DNA of 64,000 nucleotides from Reclinomonas americana ATCC 50394 (lineage: Eukaryota; Jakobida; Jakobea; Jakobida), in NCBI GenBank assembly GCA_048213135.1, contig PS015041.1, positions 21,593 through 85,592 of the forward strand. Reading direction: 5' to 3'. Positions 22,901-35,500 of this stretch are shown piece by piece. Under the pieces are notes generated by a model. The model made no database searches, was not told the DNA's origin, and was given only the letters and a program-made list of their open reading frames with translations. Position numbers and translations under genes: made by a program. Positions within the stretch are counted from its first letter, which is position 1, and each line of letters begins with the position of its first letter.

Positions 22901-25900
22901 TGAGAGGGGCCACGAGTCGGTTGTGCGACAGCTATCTTCCAGATATCCGGAAATCCTTCTCATGGTCAACAAGGATGGAAAAACGGCCGCTCAAGTGGCT
23001 CTTGCCAACGAGTGGCGCGATTTGGCCGATCTGCTTGACCAGGTAACATCGCAGCCACCGCACTACAGGTATGTCCAAATGAATCGTCGCTAGCACACTG
23101 CATCCGTCCCTCATCCGGACATGTTATTAGGCGAACAAAATTGTGGATTACGGCGCACAATGACGACACTGGCGCTTTGCGGCAGGTGGTGACGACTGAA
23201 GGCGCAGTGGCGCTGTTGGACAAGGGAGAGCGAGATGTTCATGGAAACTCGCCGTTTCACTGCGCTGCTAAGGAAGGTCACATTGCCGTTCTGGAATATC
23301 TGTGGGAGGAGAGTGGAGTCGGTCCTCAACTTGCTCAGCTTGTCAATGACAACGGTTGGACGCCACTCATGATTGCTGCCACCCGCGGTCATTTGCAAAT
23401 TGTTGAATGGCTTCTGGACGATAAGCGACGCTGTCCACTGAAAACTGTCCTCTCTGTTTCCTATGGCAGTACCCGGCTTCCTGGTTCCACCGCGCTGCAC
23501 TACGCCGCCGAGAGAGGACACTTTTCGATTGTCGGAATTCTGGCCTCTGCATATCCGGATCTCGTTTCCATGATCAACAAGGATGGCAACACGGCTGCAC
23601 AAGTGGCTGCCGCGAACGGGAAGTTGTACGTCACCAGGCTGCTTGATAGACTGACCGAGTTAGCGCCCACACTTTCGAGTCGGCGAGCATCGTGTCCGAT
23701 AGGTTTGCTTACGGCGTCTGATCTGCTGTGTTGAAGTTGATGGCAGTGATTCGCTGATAGCGTCTCTCGTACAGCACTATCATCTGCTGCTCTGTCACCA
23801 ACTCTTCGCACAGCCATAACCGAGGTTCGCACTTCGTCTGTGATCTCATGCCACCTTTTAGCTCACGATGGCCTCCCACAGCCTGTCAGTTCCAGTCGCA
23901 TGCAAAAGGCGCAAGCTACCATTGTGCTACTTCAGCAGCAGCTGCAAGAACTGCGCGTTGCGAAATGTGACATGGCTCGCGAGCACGAGGCGACTGTTGC
24001 AGGCTTGCGAGGCGAACTCCGTGAGCAGCAGCAATTGCAACGTGACATGGCGGGGCTGCATCAATGTGCTGTGGATCACCTTGAGTGTTCACTTCGCGAG
24101 CAGCAGCGGAATCAGCACGAGATGGCAGTGCACCACGACAAGACTGTCACCGAGCTGCGCCAGACTGTCGCCGAGCTGCGGTCGGCTTCGAAGCAACTAC
24201 AGCAGATACTCGTGACTCGCGACGCCACCGTCGGTGAGTTAGGACTACAATTGCAGCAAGCGGAGATTACAATCGCCCACCTCGAGGCCACTCGCGAAAC
24301 TGAGAAATATCAGCGAACCAGCCTGCAACTCGCTCTAGACGAACAGACGCTGCAGACTTCTCGTCTCCGGCAGCAGTTGGAGGCTCTCTTTCATATGGAC
24401 TTCCTGAGGTGTGCACAATTCATTTTGTTTTTACACCTGCATTTGGTGTTGGGGTATCTTAGGTCTCTGACGTCGTGCAGTGACCGTCGACCCATCATCA
24501 TGCTCACCGAGATCATGCACAATGTGGTGCCCTTTGCTCTGGCTTCGCTCTTCCAGCAGCAGATGTCGGGTTTCTATCCCGGCGAGTTCGACATCACCAA
24601 CCTGTGTTGTGATCATCCAAGTGGCAGGTGTGGTTGTTTCTCTTGGTCATCATCCTATTTTTATCCGTGATACTGATGTTGTTCCATTGCAAGATATGTA
24701 TGTATGTCACTTGACGAGGCTGGTAAGATACACAGTCGATCGGCAAAAGTGTTTCGGGACAAGTACGAGACTGTGCGGAAATTCGCTGCGAGTGGCTCCG
24801 TGGCAGACATGGACGTCAGCCTCTTGTCAACCTTGCTGCTCGAGATTACGTACGTGCCCATAGCACGATGCGCAGATGCTGATTTGTGGGATGTTGCGAC
24901 ACGAATCGGCATAGCTGCAGGCGGACGTGCTGAAGACCAATTGGCTGAGCGGTTGTTAAGCGATGCCGACAAGGTCTGTGAGGCGATCGACATTGGCAGC
25001 AATTCAGTCGTCGCACTCATCCCTTGTCTTTAATGCAGATTGATGCTGTGAAGCAACTGCGCGATGCGCGCAATCGCGTGTCGCACTTGGCAGAGTCGAC
25101 ATCCCTGACCGACGCTGAGTACGTGGGCATTGTTCGTACCATTCGAGACTGCTTGCAATGCTTGTTTTCGGAGGGGCACGAGTGTCTTGATCGCCTGTTT
25201 GAATCGTACCAGCGTTACGTCGAATGTCATTCTGTGCTGTGATTGCTTCAGACTTATATTCTGCATTGACGTCGCAGGAGTGAGCCAGATTCAAGTGACT
25301 GATGAGCTGTTAAACGAGGAGAAGAAAAAACTCCGCGTTGACGCACCTCGCATTAAGCGCGAGGAATTTGGCAGCCCACAGTTTATTGGCGTTGGTTCGC
25401 TTGCCTTTGTAATTACTCTGTTCGTTGTTCTGGTGTTTTCCCCCGCATTCACTGGCACTGCTGCCTACTTGCAGGTCAGAACACGTGTCGCGTGTATCGC
25501 GCCTTGATGAGAGTCGGCGGCGAAGAAACTGTGGTGGCGTACAAGCGCCATGAAGACCCCGATGACGACCACCGAGCGCGAATGCTGGAATGTGTGAACA
25601 AAGAGGAGTGCCTGTTCATGCGCCTGGAGTTGCGTCATGTAGTGCAAGACCTGCAATATGGCCGTCTCACTCACATTCATGGACAGACACCCGCATATTG
25701 TCAAACTAATGGGTGTGTGCGAAGATGACCCTGAAGGCCCAGGTTTGGTGCTGGAGTACGTCGGGCCAGCCTTGGATGAGGGAAGACAACCTGAGACATT
25801 ATTCAAGGTTGCGAGAAATGCTAGCATCAGTCAAGAGCATCTCCTTCGCCTGCTGGTGCAAGTTGGCCTGGCAGTGGAACACATGCACTCAAGGCGAGTG

Positions 25901-26571
25901 GTGCATCGAGATCTAAAGCCCCAAAGTTACGAGTCTTGAATTCTGTGCCTCTCGGGGGTGTTGGGCAATAAGAATCCGATGCGATCGACATTGCTTCCAA
26001 CTGAAATAGTATTCTAACTGACTCCCTGCTTTGCAGATGTTCTTGTCAGTGGTGATCGGCAGACAGCCAAAGTATGCGATCTTGGCGAGGCCCGTGAACA
26101 AGGCACGTTGGGCCGATTGCAGACCCAGGTAGGCACACCAGCATTTGCTGCTCCCGAAGTTGTGCTGGGTGGAGAGGTATGTGCAGCGCCCTGCAGCTGC
26201 ATTCTTCTCATTATACAATTGTTACTCATTTGAACTGGGCAGTATGATGAGCGAGCCGATGTCTTTTCGTTTGGGACGCTTCTGTGGTACTGCATCACGC
26301 GCGAGGAGCCATTCGAGGGTGTCCTTCCTCTGTTGATCGCGAGTGAGGTCCAGCAAGGCAGATTGCCTGGTGCGCTCGAGCACCCGCAGCTCAATCACGC
26401 ACTGCGAGAGTTGGTGGAGATGTGCTGGGTGAGTGGGTGCAATGGACGAGTTCCTTTGTGTGTGAAATCTCACTTTCGTTCCTACAGAGAAAGGCCATCG
26501 ATAGACCCTCCATGTCTCGCGTGCTCCAAGAACTGCAGCGCATTATTGGTGCGCCGCCTCCTCCGCCGTAG
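19992..26571 (+). CDS. Ankyrin array-coiled coil-HEPN-like-TKL kinase protein B, ~1782 aa
   Basis: Paralogue of gene A in the same orientation. Seventeen exons sum to 5349 nt (divisible by three): ATGAG at 19992-19996, then six ankyrin cassettes (20086-20634, 20693-21238, 21295-21840, 21906-22451, 22523-23068, 23131-23691). A coiled-coil exon (~23896-24408) is followed by HEPN-like exons (24481-24627, 24694-24973, 25039-25213) and kinase exons (25278-25394, 25475-25643, 25687-25925, 26037-26176, 26243-26428, 26488-26571). Many exon lengths are identical to A (147, 280, 175, 117, 239, 140, 84), which strongly supports both models. The array is two cassettes shorter. The sixth cassette is the most diverged (start KLWITAHNDD). 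The kinase has DLG in place of DFG. The junction of the last cassette with the coiled coil uses a GTGTCC donor and is uncertain. Confidence 0.86.
20086..23691 (+). repeat. Array of six ankyrin cassette exons (gene B)
   Basis: Same cassette design as gene A: mostly 546 nt, five ankyrin repeats each, phase 2 on both sides, and introns of about 55-70 nt. In the fifth cassette the closing codon pair is TG/G (Trp) instead of AG/G (Arg). The first (549) and last (561) cassettes have small in-frame length differences. Confidence 0.9.
24481..25213 (+). other. HEPN-like domain, gene B
   Basis: Three exons with the same lengths and phases as in gene A. The motif DARNRVSHLAES is conserved exactly, while the linker helices before it differ at many positions. 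This pattern fits selection on the putative active site. Confidence 0.58.
25278..26571 (+). other. TKL-type kinase domain with DLG motif, gene B
   Basis: VVAYKR, HRDLKPQN and GTPAFAAPE are kept, but the metal-binding motif reads KVCDLGEAR. DLG is tolerated in some active kinases, so activity is not excluded. The sequence RPSMSRVLQELQRIIGAP at the end is identical in A and B. Confidence 0.82.
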
Positions 26572-26859
26572 GCGGCTCATGATCACACGTTTTGATCACA
26601 GCTGCAGGGACGACGGTCGCTCGAGTATTGCAAGTAATGATTGATATCGTCCTTGTTGTGAGCATACGACGTAATCACAAAACCAGCGTTATATAGTTGG
26701 AGAGAAGGCAGTTCGATCATCTGTGTGTTGCCGTGCTGGATTTGATTACATGAGATTATCGCAATGAAATCACCCGCGTGCCGACTTCATCGACACGTGT
26801 TCCCCTCTGCACCACACATCCTTTGTCACATAGCGGCAACTCGATGAATTAATTGCGGT

Positions 26860-26910
<51 letters not shown>

Positions 26911-27507
26911 CTCTCTCTCTCTCTCTCTACCTACCTCCTACCTACCTACCGACCCGTACCCTACCCGTCCCGACCCGTACCCACCCTANNNNNNNNNNNN
27001 NNNNNNNNNNNNNNNNNNNNNNNNNNNNNNNNNNNNNNNNNNNNNNNNNNNNNNNNNNNNNNNNNNNNNNNNNNNNNNNNNNNNNNNNNNNNNNNNNNNN
27101 NNNNNNNNNNNNNNNNNNNNNNNNNNNNNNNNNNNNNNNNNNNNNNNNNNNNNNNNNNNNNNNNNNNNNNNNNNNNNNNNNNNNNNNNNNNNNNNNNNNN
27201 NNNNNNNNNNNNNNNNNNNNNNNNNNNNNNNNNNNNNNNNNNNNNNNNNNNNNNNNNNNNNNNNNNNNNNNNNNNNNNNNNNNNNNNNNNNNNNNNNNNN
27301 NNNNNNNNNNNNNNNNNNNNNNNNNNNNNNNNNNNNNNNNNNNNNNNNNNNNNNNNNNNNNNNNNNNNNNNNNNNNNNNNNNNNNNNNNNNNNNNNNNNN
27401 NNNNNNNNNNTACCTACTACGTACGACCGTACGTTCCCGTTCCCTCTCCCACCACCACTACTTCTTCTCACTAGTACGCGACTACGACTAGTATAATTAT
27501 CGTCGTC

Positions 27508-27551
<44 letters not shown>

Positions 27552-27565
27552 CTTTACCATCATCC
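26572..27565. other. 3' flank of unit B with (CT)n and assembly gap
   Basis: The conserved flank word CAACTCGATGAATTAATTG near 26839-26857 is followed by (CT)n, CTACC-type repeats, a gap (26989-27410) and another (CT)n run (27511-27549). No gene is visible. The gap could hide up to several hundred bases of unknown sequence. Confidence 0.75.
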
Positions 27566-27990
27566 CTACTCCACCCCATTCCCCCTCAGCCGACGACCCC
27601 CTCCCTGGCCCACCACCTCCACCACCTCCGCCACCACCACATGATCAATATGCTCATCAATCCACTGACCCCGCCGAGCCAGCCACGCCTTCAATCCCTC
27701 CAGCTCACCCGTCCACGTCGTCGGCACCGGCTGGCACTGATCGTTGAAATCACTATACATCCAGCGCACCTATGAGACAGAGTGGTGACGAAACAAAGTG
27801 AGGGGGGGAAAACGCACACTCCAAGCTCAGGCCAGCGAACAAAGTTGCGGGCGGCGGCCTCGGCCACCTCCGCAGCATAGCTGTCGATCTGGCGCAGCAG
27901 GTAGTCCTCCGAGAGCAGGCCACCAGGCGCGCGCGGCTCGTGCCAGCGCGCGGCCATTTTGGCGGCGAACTCGGGGTCTTGTGGACTGGG
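27566..27990 (-). pseudogene. CotH-kinase 3' fragment, copy 2
   Basis: Second copy of the last two CotH exons. The penultimate block lacks the WSRLF start seen in the other copies (it begins QDPEF after CCACA) and has Pro for Leu in WHEPRAP. The final block keeps the CATAG/GTGCGC acceptor and the reading frame to the stop at 27566. Upstream sequence is a purine tract and a gap, so the kinase core is absent or hidden. It is read as a duplication remnant. Confidence 0.7.
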
Positions 27991-28079
27991 GAAGAGGAGA
28001 GGAGAGATGGGAAGATCGTGAGAATGAAAGAGAGAAGCAACGGGAAAGAAATGCAACGAAGTTTGTTGGCAGGAGAAGC

Positions 28080-29263
28080 AGATGGAGAAGGAGGAGGAAG
28101 AAAATGAAGGACAAAAATGAAGACGAAGAAGGTGAAGGAGGAGGAGAGGAGGAAGAGGAGGAGAAGAAGGAGAAGCAGCGAAGAGGAAGATGACAATGAA
28201 GAAGAAGAAGAAGAAGTGCAAGAAACAGAAGAAGAAGAAGAAGAAGAAGTAGAGGGAGGAGGAAGAGGAGGAGATATTAAGAAGAGCAACAAGAAAGAGA
28301 AGGGCAAGAAACAGTAGAAGAAGAGGAAGAAGAAGAACAAGAAGAAGAACAAGAAGAAGAAGGAGGAGGAGGAGGAGGAGGAGGAAGGGAAGGATGAAAT
28401 GGAGAAGGGGAAGAACAAGACGGAGAGGGAGAGAGCGGAGAGAGAGAAGAAGAAGAAGAGAAGGAGAAGGAGGAGAAGGAGGAGAAGGAGGAGAAGGAGG
28501 AGAAGGAGGAGAAGGAGAAGGGGGAGGAGGAGGAGGGGGAGGGGAGGAGGAGGAGGAGGAGNNNNNNNNNNNNNNNNNNNNNNNNNNNNNNNNNNNNNNN
28601 NNNNNNNNNNNNNNNNNNNNNNNNNNNNNNNNNNNNNNNNNNNNNNNNNNNNNNNNNNNNNNNNNNNNNNNNNNNNNNNNNNNNNNNNNNNNNNNNNNNN
28701 NNNNNNNNNNNNNNNNNNNNNNNNNNNNNNNNNNNNNNNNNNNNNNNNNNNNNNNNNNNNNNNNNNNNNNNNNNNNNNNNNNNNNNNNNNNNNNNNNNNN
28801 NNNNNNNNNNNNNNNNNNNNNNNNNNNNNNNNNNNNNNNNNNNNNNNNNNNNNNNNNNNNNNNNNNNNNNNNNNNNNNNNNNNNNNNNNNNNNNNNNNNN
28901 NNNNNNNNNNNNNNNNNNNNNNNNNNNNNNNNNNNNNNNNNNNNNNNNNNNNNNNNNNNNNNNNNNNNNNNNNNNNNNNNNNNNNNNNNNNNNNNNNNNN
29001 NNNNNNNNNNNNNNNNNNNNNNNNNNNNNNNNNNNNNNNNNNNNNNNNNNNNNNNNNNNNNNNNNNNNNNNNNNNNNNNNNNNNNNNNNNNNNNNNNNNN
29101 NNNNNNNNNNNNNNNNNNNNNNNNNNNNNNNNNNNNNNNNNNNNNNNNNNNNNNNNNNNNNNNNNNNNNNNNNNNNNNNNNNNNNNNNNNNNNNNNNNNN
29201 NNNNNNNNNNNNNNNNNNNNNNNNNNNNNNNGTACAACTACTCCGACGTCCCTCCATCATCAT

Positions 29264-29310
<47 letters not shown>
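28080..29310. repeat. Purine tract, 670-N gap and (CT)n
   Basis: GAAGAA/GGAGGA repeats run to a gap at 28562-29231, followed by TACAACTACTCC and a (CT)n run (29264-29307). There is no gene. The strand switch from purine to pyrimidine across the gap suggests at least two unrelated repeat tracts. Confidence 0.8.
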
Positions 29311-29311
<1 letters not shown>

Positions 29312-29554
29312 TGCACCTTCGGAGTGACTGTGCCCACAGATGGCTTCGCCTTTGCCGAGCGCGGCCTTTGTCATGCCACGAGTCGTAACCTTCAGATGCC
29401 CGTCAGGTTGACACCCTCTGTGAACATGAGTGAGGATCGGAACGAATGCTGCCAGGTCTTTGCCGTCCTGTCATTCTTCCTGTCTCTGACACTTTGCTCT
29501 CCGACACCAGCGAACGGAGAACTGCACACCAAGACAGCCACAGAGCACGCAACA

Positions 29555-32500
29555 ATGAGGTGAGTGCGCGTGAGCGAGTGGTGACGAGTCGTCGTCACTC
29601 AGCTTCTTGTCCAGGAGGAGGAAAGCGTGGCAGATGGCCGCGGATGGCGATGAGTATGCGCTGTGCCGAGTGGTTGCCAGAGAGGGTTCTCGCGCGCTGC
29701 TGGCAAGGGAGGAGATGGATGAGGGCGGCAAGACTGCGTTTCATTGTGCTGCTGAGCGAGGTCACTTGGCCGTCTTGGAGTACTTGTGGGAGGAGAGTGG
29801 CGTCGGCGCTCAACTTGCACAGCTTGTCGATTCCAAAGGCGCGACACCGCTCATGGCTGCTGCCAGTGGCGGTCACTTGGCAGTGGTGGAGTGGCTTCTG
29901 GCCGATGAGCGACGATGCACGCGGGAGATGGTGCTTGCTGTAACGAATGACGATTCGCAAACTCCTGGTTTCACTGCACTGCATTACGCTGCCGAGGGAG
30001 GCCACGAGTGGATTGTGGAAGTGCTGGTCACCGACTTTCCGGAACTCCTTCTCACGGTCAACAAGGACGGTAAGACGGCTGCTCAAGTGGCTTTCTCCAG
30101 CGGCAGTGAAACTGTGGCCGAGTTGCTTGATCGATGGGCGTCGCAACCGCCGCACTGCAGGTTTCTTCCTCTCTGTCTGTTGCCTTTTGTTTCCTCGCTT
30201 ACCCGGTGATCTGCACAGGAGGAAAAAGGCGTGGTTGATGGCAGATGAGGGCGATGTGGAAGCATTGCGCCAGTTGGTAGCGAATGAGGGCGCAGAGACG
30301 CTCTTGGGTGAGGGAGAGCGAAACGTGTTCGGCTACTCGCCATTTCACTTTGCTGCTTGGCAAAGTAGCCTTGCCGTATTGGAGTATCTGTGGGAGGAGA
30401 GTGGAGTGGGTCCTCAGCTTGCCCAATTGGTCAGTAACTGTGGCTGGACGCCACTCATGACTGCTGCTCTTCACGGTCACTTGCCTATTGTGGACTGGCT
30501 TCTGGCCGCCGAGCGACGATGCCCGTCGGAGATGATGCTGGCTGTAACGGAACCGAGCACGGCTTCCTGGTTCCACCGCCCTGCATTACGCCGCTGAGCA
30601 AGGCCACGAGTCGATTGTGCGACTCCTGGCCACCGCCTGTCCGGATCTCGTTCCAAAGGTCAACAATGATGGCAAGACAGCTGCAAAGGTGACGCGTGAA
30701 GGTGGCTGGTCTTCTCTGGCCGAGCAACTCGATCGCCTGGAATCGCAGCCGCCGCACTACAGGTGTGTACCACCTTGCCTCCCTTCATCGCTACTCGTGA
30801 TCACCATTCACGCGGTGAAAATAATGTGTAGGCGAAAAAAGGCTTGGTTGCTGGCAGCGGACGGCGATGTGGAAGCACTGCGCCAGGTGGTGGTGAACGA
30901 TGGTGCAGAGACGCTGTTGGATGAGAGGGAGCGAGACGTTTTTGGCAACTTGTTCCAATGTGCTGCTCTGCGAGGCCACCTTAATGTGCTGGAGTATTTG
31001 TGGGAGGAGAGGGGCGTCGGTCCTCAACTCGCACTATTGGTCAATTGCTATGGCTGGACGCCACTAATGTATGCAGCTGACGGTGGTCATCTGGCAGTGG
31101 TGGAGTGGCTCCTGGCCGACGAGCGGCGATGTCCACCGGAAATGGTGCTTGCTGTAACGAACGACCGAGCACGGATTCCTGGTTCGACTGCAATGCACTA
31201 TGCCGCTGAGCAAGGCCACGAATCGATTGTCCGACTCCTGGCGACTGCGTACCCGAGTCTCATGCCGATGGTCAACAAGGATGGCAAGACAGCTGCCCAA
31301 GTGGCACTCTCCAACGGCACGGACGCCGTAGCCGAGTTGCTTGACCGATTGGCATCGCAACCTCCACACAACAGGTGTGCACACATGTATGTTGCTGAAT
31401 TGTATCCCTTGCACGTTGACTGATTGTGACGCAGGCGGAAGAAGGCTTGGTTGATGGCAGAGGATGGTGATGTGGATGCGCTGCGGCAGTTGGTGGTGAA
31501 CGAGGGCGCAGAGATGCTGTTGGACGAGGGAGAGCGAGACGTGTTTGGCCACTCGCCGTTTCAGTATGCTGCATTGTTTGGCCACCTTGCCGTCCTGCAG
31601 TATCTGTGGGAGGAGAGTGGAGTTGGGCTTCGACTTGCTCAGCTGACCAATGACAATGGCTGGACGCCACTAATGTATGCTGCCAACGGCGGTCACTTGG
31701 CAGTGGTGGAGTGGCTTTTGGCCGACGAACGACGATGCCCGCCGGAAATGGTGTTTGCTGTTTCATCTGATGCTGCACGGCTTCCTGGTTCGACTGCACT
31801 GCACTATGCCGCTGAGCAAGGCCACGAATCGATTGTCCGACTCCTGGCGAGTGCGTACCCGAGTCTCGTGCCGATGGTCAACGATGTTGACCAGACGGCT
31901 GCTCAAGTTGCCCTTGATTACGGCGCCGGCGACAATGACGTGGCCACAATACTAGACCGACTGGCATCGCAACCTCCACACAACAGGTGTGCACACATGT
32001 ATGTTGCTGAATTGTATCCCTTGCACGTTGACTGCTTGTGACGCAGGCGGAAGAAGGCTTGGTTGATGGCAGAGGATGGTGATGTGGATGCGCTGCGGCA
32101 GTTGGTGGTGAACGAGGGCGCAGAGATGCTGTTGGACGAGGGAGAGCGAGACGTGTTTGGCCACTCGCCGTTTCAGTATGCTGCATTGTTTGGCCACCTT
32201 GCCGTCCTGCAGTATCTGTGGGAGGAGAGTGGAGTTGGGCTTCGACTTGCTCAGCTGACCAATGACTATGGCTGGACGCCACTAATGTATGCTGCCAACG
32301 GCGGTCACTTGGCAGTGGTGGAGTGGCTCCTGGCCGACGAGCGGCGATGTCCACCGGAGATGGTACTTGCTGTTTCATCCGATGAAGCACGGCTTCCTGG
32401 TTCGACTGCACTGCACTATGCCGCTGAGCAAGGCCACGAGTCGACCGTGCGATTGTTGATCACTGCCTATCCGGACCTCGTCCCCAAGGTCAACAGGGAT

Positions 32501-35500
32501 GGCAGCACAGCTGCTCAGGTTGCCATTGCGCAGCCAATGACCTCTGTGGCTCAGTTACTCCATCGCCTGGCATCGCAACCGCCGCACTACAGGTACGCAC
32601 CATCGTGTTTCCACATTGTCACTCACCGCTCACGCGGTAGCTGACACAGGCGGAAGAAGGCGTGGCTGATGGCAGGGAATGGCGATGTGGAAGCACTGCG
32701 CCAGCTGGTGGAGAACGAGGGCGCAGCGACGCTGCTGGATGAGGGAGAGCGAGGCGTTTTCGGCAACTCGCCGTTTGATTGTGCTGCTCTGCGAGGCCAC
32801 CTTAATGTGCTGGAGTATTTGTGGGAGGAGAGGGGCGTCGGTCCTCAACTCGCACTATTGGTCAATTGCTATGGCGGGACGCCGCTGATGGATGCAGTCT
32901 ACGGTGGTCATCTGGCAGTTGTGGAGTGGCTCCTGGCCGACGAGCGACGATGTCCACCGGGGATGGTCCTCGCTGTAACAAATGACCGAGCACGGCTTCC
33001 TGGTTCCACTGCACTGCACTATGCCGCTGAGCAAGGCCACCAGTCTATCGTGCAACTCCTAGCCNNNNNNNNNNNNNNNNNNNNNNNNNNNNNNNNNNNN
33101 NNNNNNNNNNNNNNNNNNNNNNNNNNNNNNNNNNNNNNNNNNNNNNNNNNNNNNNNNNNNNNNNNNNNNNNNNNNNNNNNNNNNNNNNNNNNNNNNNNNN
33201 NNNNNNNNNNNNNNNNNNNNNNNNNNNNNNNNNNNNNNNNNNNNNNNNNNNNNNNNNNNNNNNNNNNNNNNNNNNNNNNNNNNNNNNNNNNNNNNNNNNN
33301 NNNNNNNNNNNNNNNNNNNNNNNNNNNNNNNNNNNNNNNNNNNNNNNNNNNNNNNNNNNNNNNNNNNNNNNNNNNNNNNNNNNNNNNNNNNNNNNNNNNN
33401 NNNNNNNNNNNNNNNNNNNNNNNNNNNNNNNNNNNNNNNNNNNNNNNNNNNNNNNNNNNNNNNNNNNNNNNNNNNNNNNNNNNNNNNNNNNNNNNNNNNN
33501 NNNNNNNNNNNNNNNNNNNNNNNNNNNNNNNNNNNNNNNNNNNNNNNNNNNNNNNNNNNNNNNNNNNNNNNNNNNNNNNNNNNNNNNNNNNNNNNNNNNN
33601 NNNNNNNNNNNNNNNNNNNNNNNNNNNNNNNNNNNNNNNNNNNNNNNNNNNNNNNNNNNNNNNNNNNNNNNNNNNNNNNNNNNNNNNNNNNNNNNNNNNN
33701 NNNNNNNNNNNNNNNNNNNNNNNNNNNNNNNNNNNNNNNNNNNNNNNNNNNNNNNNNNNNNNNNNNNNNNNNNNNNNNNNNNNNNNNNNNNNNNNNNNNN
33801 NNNNNNNNNNNNNNNNNNNNNNNNNNNNNNNNNNNNNNNNNNNNNNNNNNNNNNNNNNNNNNNNNNNNNNNNNNNNNNNNNNNNNNNNNNNNNNNNNNNN
33901 NNNNNNNNNNNNNNNNNNNNNNNNNNNNNNNNNNNNNNNNNNNNNNNNNNNNNNNNNNNNNNNNNNNNNNNNNNNNNNNNNNNNNNNNNNNNNNNNNNNN
34001 NNNNNNNNNNNNNNNNNNNNNNNNNNNNNNNNNNNNNNNNNNNNNNNNNNNNNNTCCGACTTCCCTGATCTGGTTCTGATGGTCAACAAGGAAGGCAAGA
34101 CGGCTGCGCACGTGGCGCGTGAAGCTGGCTGGTCTACTTTGGCCAAACTGCTTCATCGACTGGCATCGCAACCGCCGCATTACAGGTGTGTTGATGTGTA
34201 CCATCCACAATGCCTCCGACATTGCTACTCTTTATCGCCACTCATGCGGTCACTTGTGCAGGCGGAAGAAGGCTTGGTTGATGGCAGATGATGGCGACGT
34301 GGAAGCACTGCGCCGACTGGTGGTGGAAGAAGGCGCAGAGACGCTTCTGGATGAGGAAGAGCGAGACCTCTATGGAAACTCACCATTTGATTGTGCTGCT
34401 TGGCGAGGTCATCTAGCTGTGCTGGAGTATCTGTGGGAAGAGAGTGGCGTCGGTCCTCAACTTGCGCAACTGGTTGACGACTTGGGCTGGACGTCTCTGA
34501 TGGCTGCTGCCCGTGGTGGTCACTTGCCAGTGATGCAGTGGTTTCTGGCCGATGAACGACGATGTCCACCGGAGATGGTGCTTGCTGTGACGAGTGACCA
34601 AGCACTGCTTCCTGGCTCCACTGCACTGCACTACACCGCGGAGAGAGGTCACGAGTCGATCGTGCAGCTCCTGGCGACTGCGTATCCGCATCTGATTCCC
34701 CAAGTCAACAAGGATGGCCAGACAGCGGCCCAGGTGGCTCTTGATGCTGGCGAAAACGACGTGGCCAGAATGCTTGNNNNNNNNNNNNNNNNNNNNNNNN
34801 NNNNNNNNNNNNNNNNNNNNNNNNNNNNNNNNNNNNNNNNNNNNNNNNNNNNNNNNNNNNNNNNNNNNNNNNNNNNNNNNNNNNNNNNNNNNNNNNNNNN
34901 NNNNNNNNNNNNNNNNNNNNNNNNNNNNNNNNNNNNNNNNNNNNNNNNNNNNNNNNNNNNNNNNNNNNNNNNNNNNNNNNNNNNNNNNNNNNNNNNNNNN
35001 NNNNNNNNNNNNNNNNNNNNNNNNNNNNNNNNNNNNNNNNNNNNNNNNNNNNNNNNNNNNNNNNNNNNNNNNNNNNNNNNNNNNNNNNNNNNNNNNNNNN
35101 NNNNNNNNNNNNNNNNNNNNNNNNNNNNNNNNNNNNNNNNNNNNNNNNNNNNNNNNNNNNNNNNNNNNNNNNNNNNNNNNNNNNNNNNNNNNNNNNNNNN
35201 NNNNNNNNNNNNNNNNNNNNNNNNNNNNNNNNNNNNNNNNNNNNNNNNNNNNNNNNNNNNNNNNNNNNNNNNNNNNNNNNNNNNNNNNNNNNNNNNNNNN
35301 NNNNNNNNNNNNNNNNNNNNNNNNNNNNNNNNNNNNACCGACTGGCATCACAACCGCCGCACCACAGGTTTGTATCCCTCTGTTTATCAGCTTGTGTTTT
35401 CTCGCTTACGCGGCCGGGGACTGATGCAGGCGAAAGAAGGCGTGGTTGATGGCAGCGGACAGTGATGTGGAAGCGCTGCGCCGACTGGTGGCGGACGAGG

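Noticed and set aside
10677-26571. Calling genes A and B true RNase L or Ire1 orthologues
   Set aside because: The domain order differs, there is an added coiled coil, the HEPN part does not look like KEN, and ankyrin cassettes are expanded independently. Only an analogy of parts is supported.
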